64,000 nt of DNA from JACKFE01 sp050248735 (GTDB lineage: Bacteria; Nitrospirota; Nitrospiria; Nitrospirales; UBA8639): positions 1-64,000 of the forward strand of contig JBFWRU010000011.1 of assembly GCA_050248735.1 (NCBI GenBank). The letters are read 5' to 3'. Each line of letters starts with the position of its first letter. Position 1 is the first letter of the stretch. Of the stretch, positions 63,572 through 64,000 are shown one piece after another. The translations under genes were made by a program, and so were the position numbers. The notes under the pieces were generated by a model. That model was not told the DNA's origin. It worked only from the letters and a program-made list of their open reading frames with translations, and ran no database searches.

Positions 63572-64000
63572 ATGTCATTCAGTAATCCTTCTGAACTGAT
63601 CGGATCATTGGGATGGCTTTCCATCGTCATTCTTCTCATTTTGGCTACGTTCTCTGTCGTGTCCTGGGGAATCATTGTTTACAAGCTGAGACGGTTTAAG
63701 AAAATCACAGAAGAAGAGACCCAGTTTTTACGGTCCTATGAGCTCAATTCCGTCGACCAACTGAGTTTAAAGGCCGATGCGAAAACATTGCCGCTCAGCC
63801 CCAGTTCTGCCGTATTTTTGGGAGTGTGCGAACGCATTCCCTCATCTTCAAGCTTATTTCATCCGCAAATGAACCTGGAAGCCCAAACGGAGGAACGATT
63901 CCCGAGTCGTCCCTATCTGGAAAAAGTTGCCAATCACATCATTCAAAACCAAATTAACCAACAGGAAGCGTACCTGCCTTTCCTTGCCACAACCGGAAAT
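63572..64000 (+). CDS. tolQ: TolQ/ExbB-type proton channel protein (5' part)
   Basis: The ATG at 63572 lies behind GCGGAGGTG. The 143 codons present (to the window edge) encode a periplasmic N-terminus, one transmembrane helix (WLSIVILLILATFSVVSWGIIVYKL), a basic cytosolic region (RRFKKITEEETQFL) and the beginning of the conserved second domain (YLPFLATTGN). This is the MotA/TolQ/ExbB family; TolQ couples the proton gradient to the Tol-Pal envelope complex with TolR. tolR and tolA would be expected downstream beyond the window. The gene is incomplete here. Confidence 0.88.
   Translation, partial: MSFSNPSELIGSLGWLSIVILLILATFSVVSWGIIVYKLRRFKKITEEETQFLRSYELNSVDQLSLKADAKTLPLSPSSAVFLGVCERIPSSSSLFHPQMNLEAQTEERFPSRPYLEKVANHIIQNQINQQEAYLPFLATTGN

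Noticed and set aside
1..64000. CRISPR array
   Set aside because: No run of evenly spaced 23-40 bp direct repeats was seen, and no cas gene.

Overview
The window looks like a chromosomal segment of a Nitrospira-like bacterium (phylum Nitrospirota). The assignment is inferred from gene content and protein character: a CysD/CysN plus APS-reductase sulfate-assimilation operon, an 837-residue siroheme nitrite/sulfite reductase, HDOD proteins, small secreted charged proteins and a moderate GC content. No rRNA or other decisive marker is present, so genus level is not certain.

Layout. 1-14.6 kb: tail of an IS30-family transposase, then housekeeping genes (fmt, yebC, ruvA, murJ, dtd), an FG-GAP lipoprotein, a fused membrane/spermidine-synthase-like protein, an HDOD-GGDEF signalling protein, a frameshifted isoaspartyl peptidase and a bacterioferritin-comigratory-type peroxiredoxin with a long Lys/Ser-rich tail. 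14.7-22.9 kb: a sulfate-assimilation locus: Rrf2 regulator, sulfite reductase fused to helical and TusA domains, APS reductase, DsrE-like protein, TrpD-like protein, CysD, and CysN carrying a kinase-like tail without a P-loop. 23.1-24.1 kb: a 2OG-Fe(II) oxygenase and a guanidinium-exporter-type SMR protein.

24.5-30.3 kb is the most unusual part. It starts with an ssrA (tmRNA) gene whose T-loop is split by an apparent group I intron of about 257 nt. Directly behind the tmRNA terminator lies a LAGLIDADG homing-endonuclease gene broken by one in-frame TGA. Then comes a large SIR2-domain defence-type gene broken by one in-frame TAG, whose 3' end runs into a remnant of a type I restriction HsdR gene. 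This reads as a decaying mobile/defence island beside tmRNA.

30.6-39.4 kb: two small signal-peptide-bearing charged proteins, an SDR, a cupin, a CBS protein, an HDOD protein overlapping an SthA-like flavoprotein, a PagL-like lipid A deacylase, and long gaps with decayed sequence. 39.4-56.0 kb: a same-strand surface-glycan or glycolipid cluster with four glycosyltransferases, a GT39-like membrane transferase, an FAD oxidoreductase, two Gfo/Idh/MocA oxidoreductases, a flippase-like protein, an SGNH hydrolase and a tandem pair of alkaline-phosphatase-superfamily proteins that appear to lack the usual catalytic residues. 56.1-64 kb: a patatin-like pseudogene, a pterin dehydratase coupled to a RiPP-type radical SAM enzyme, a LysM lytic transglycosylase, a YfgM-like TPR membrane protein, tRNA-Val and tRNA-Asp, and the 5' part of tolQ.

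All calls come from reading the sequence; no database search was possible. Start codons were moved to better-supported sites where a Shine-Dalgarno sequence, signal peptide or paralogue justified it.
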